Assembly (NCBI RefSeq): GCF_001590605.1
Contig: NZ_CP014504.1
Coordinates: 2,914,001-2,978,000 of the forward strand
Direction: 5' to 3'
DNA length: 64,000 nt
DNA from: Pedobacter cryoconitis
GTDB lineage: Bacteria > Bacteroidota > Bacteroidia > Sphingobacteriales > Sphingobacteriaceae
In this document: positions 63,042 through 64,000 of the stretch, in pieces
Numbering within the stretch: position 1 is the stretch's first letter
Layout of the letters: every line of letters begins with the position of its first letter
Position numbers and translations under genes: made by a program
The notes under the pieces: generated by a model
Database searches by the model: none
What the model was told of the DNA's origin: nothing
What the model saw: the letters and a program-made list of their open reading frames with translations, nothing else

Positions 63042-64000
63042 ATGTTAAACGTAATTGATCTGAATATCCAGTTTTTTAATCAGGAAGACCGCTCCTGGCA
63101 AACCGCAGTTAACCAGATCAGTTTCAAAGCTGAAAGAGGACGGGTTTTAGGGATAGTCGGCGAGTCCGGCTCTGGAAAGTCTGTGACCTCTTTCGCGATT
63201 ATGCGTTTACATGATCCGTTGTACACTAAAATTAGTGGAGACATTCTTTTTAATGAAATCAGCCTGCTTTCCTTATCCGATAAGGAAATGAATACTTATA
63301 GGGGCAATAAAATTGCCATGATTTTTCAGGAACCCATGACCTCTCTGAATCCTGTTTTCACTTGTGGCAACCAGGTTCAGGAAGCAATTATGCTCCACCA
63401 AAGTCTGAGTAAACAAGCTGCAAAAGAAAAAACAATTGAACTTTTCAAGGAAGTACAACTGCCCCGTCCGGAGACAGTTTTCGATACCTATCCGCACCAG
63501 CTTTCAGGCGGACAAAAACAAAGGGTAATGATTGCAATGGCTTTAAGTTGCAACCCTGAATTTCTGATTGCCGATGAGCCTACCACTGCATTGGATGTAA
63601 CGGTACAGCAAACGATTCTGCAGTTATTGCTTAAAATAAAAGAAGAAAGGAATATGGGAATGATTTTCATCTCTCATGATCTGGCAGTGATCAGTGAAAT
63701 TGCTGATGATGTAGCTGTCATGTACAAAGGGACAATTGTAGAACAAGGATCGCTGGAACAGCTCTTTAAAAATCCAAAACATCCCTATACAAAGGGTTTG
63801 CTGGCTTGCAGGCCCTCTCCTTTATACCGTTTAAAAAAATTGCCGGTCGTAGCCGATTTCCTCAAACAGGGCACGGATCAGCCGATTGCTCATTTGCTGG
63901 CCATAAATAGTTATACGCAACAGGAAATTGACAGCAGAAGAGCAGTTTTGTATGCCACACCTCCCCTGCTCAAAGTGCATCATCTTTGTACGTGGTTCCC
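63042..64000 (+). CDS. oligopeptide-type ABC transporter ATP-binding protein, partial (probable double-ATPase)
   Basis: Starts at ATG 63042 and remains open to the window end (319 codons). The first ATPase is complete: Walker A VGESGSGKS, Q-loop IFQEPMTSLNPVF, signature LSGGQKQRV, Walker B FLIADEPTTALDV and the H-loop ISHDL, followed by the C-terminal HPYTKGLLACRP segment typical of OppD/DppD-type proteins. After a linker, LLKVHHLCTWFP begins a second ATPase, so it is probably a fused OppD-OppF/YejF-like protein for peptide import or export. Permease genes, if any, lie outside. Confidence 0.88.
   Translation, partial: MLNVIDLNIQFFNQEDRSWQTAVNQISFKAERGRVLGIVGESGSGKSVTSFAIMRLHDPLYTKISGDILFNEISLLSLSDKEMNTYRGNKIAMIFQEPMTSLNPVFTCGNQVQEAIMLHQSLSKQAAKEKTIELFKEVQLPRPETVFDTYPHQLSGGQKQRVMIAMALSCNPEFLIADEPTTALDVTVQQTILQLLLKIKEERNMGMIFISHDLAVISEIADDVAVMYKGTIVEQGSLEQLFKNPKHPYTKGLLACRPSPLYRLKKLPVVADFLKQGTDQPIAHLLAINSYTQQEIDSRRAVLYATPPLLKVHHLCTWF

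Noticed and set aside
1..64000. tRNA, rRNA or insertion-sequence genes
   Set aside because: No cloverleaf with a TTCGANNC arm, no rRNA-like stretch and no transposase-like frame was noticed in the intergenic regions.

Overview
The window looks like chromosomal DNA of a Bacteroidota bacterium of the family Sphingobacteriaceae, most likely Pedobacter or a close relative. The signs are low GC, a SusC/SusD pair with an ECF sigma factor and FecR anti-sigma, DUF-type lipoproteins typical of this phylum, near absence of Shine-Dalgarno sequences, and several promoters of the Bacteroidota form (TAnnTTTG, once with TTG exactly 19 nt upstream). I saw no rRNA, tRNA, CRISPR array or intact insertion sequence. 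The taxon is an inference from gene content.

Layout. 1-2.3 kb: siroheme/sulfite assimilation (cobA-type methyltransferase, cut by the window edge, and a large siroheme reductase with an unusual C-terminal extension). 2.7-12.7 kb: housekeeping and unknown genes, including a membrane-anchored MutS-like ATPase, an AraC/CMD peroxidase-like pair, two tandem ankyrin-repeat proteins, a START-domain protein and an L,D-transpeptidase-like protein. 12.7-17.6 kb: sbcDC nuclease. 18.3-24.9 kb: a complete RND efflux operon with its TetR regulator; three copies of one palindrome mark the likely operators. 25-30.4 kb: an accessory redox/stress region with a very strong repeat hairpin, an FAD monooxygenase divergent from an AraC regulator, an HxlR/NmrA divergent pair, and two broken gene ends (DJ-1/PfpI and AraC) that mark past rearrangement. 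30.5-32.9 kb: secreted M1 metallopeptidase. 33-42.2 kb: a complete nutrient-uptake locus read leftwards (ECF sigma, FecR, SusC with STN signalling domain, SusD, zinc metallohydrolase lipoprotein, DUF4302 lipoprotein). 42.5-44 kb: two secreted proteins. 44.2-48.7 kb: oxidative pentose phosphate operon headed by a polyphosphate-glucokinase-like ROK kinase.

48.8-55 kb holds the most striking material. A 73-bp perfect palindrome lies beside an ORF6N-domain gene that carries 19 bp of the same word inside its coding sequence. Next comes a tightly overlapped seven-gene operon: FAD oxidoreductase, methyltransferase, type III polyketide synthase, FabZ-like dehydratase, ketosynthase, acyl carrier protein and phosphopantetheinyl transferase. 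Together these look like a dedicated pathway that builds a fatty acyl starter, cyclises it to an alkylpyrone or phenolic lipid and tailors it. 55-58 kb: ppx-ppk1 polyphosphate pair, which may connect to the polyphosphate glucokinase upstream. 58-64 kb: a histone H1-like Lys/Ala-rich protein, YajQ, a GNAT acetyltransferase, a lipoprotein, an LLM flavin oxidoreductase, a conserved unknown protein and the start of an oligopeptide-type ABC ATPase that runs off the window.

Start sites were revised from the longest open frames where a TTG/GTG or internal ATG fits the family, an overlap or a promoter better; each case is explained in its entry.
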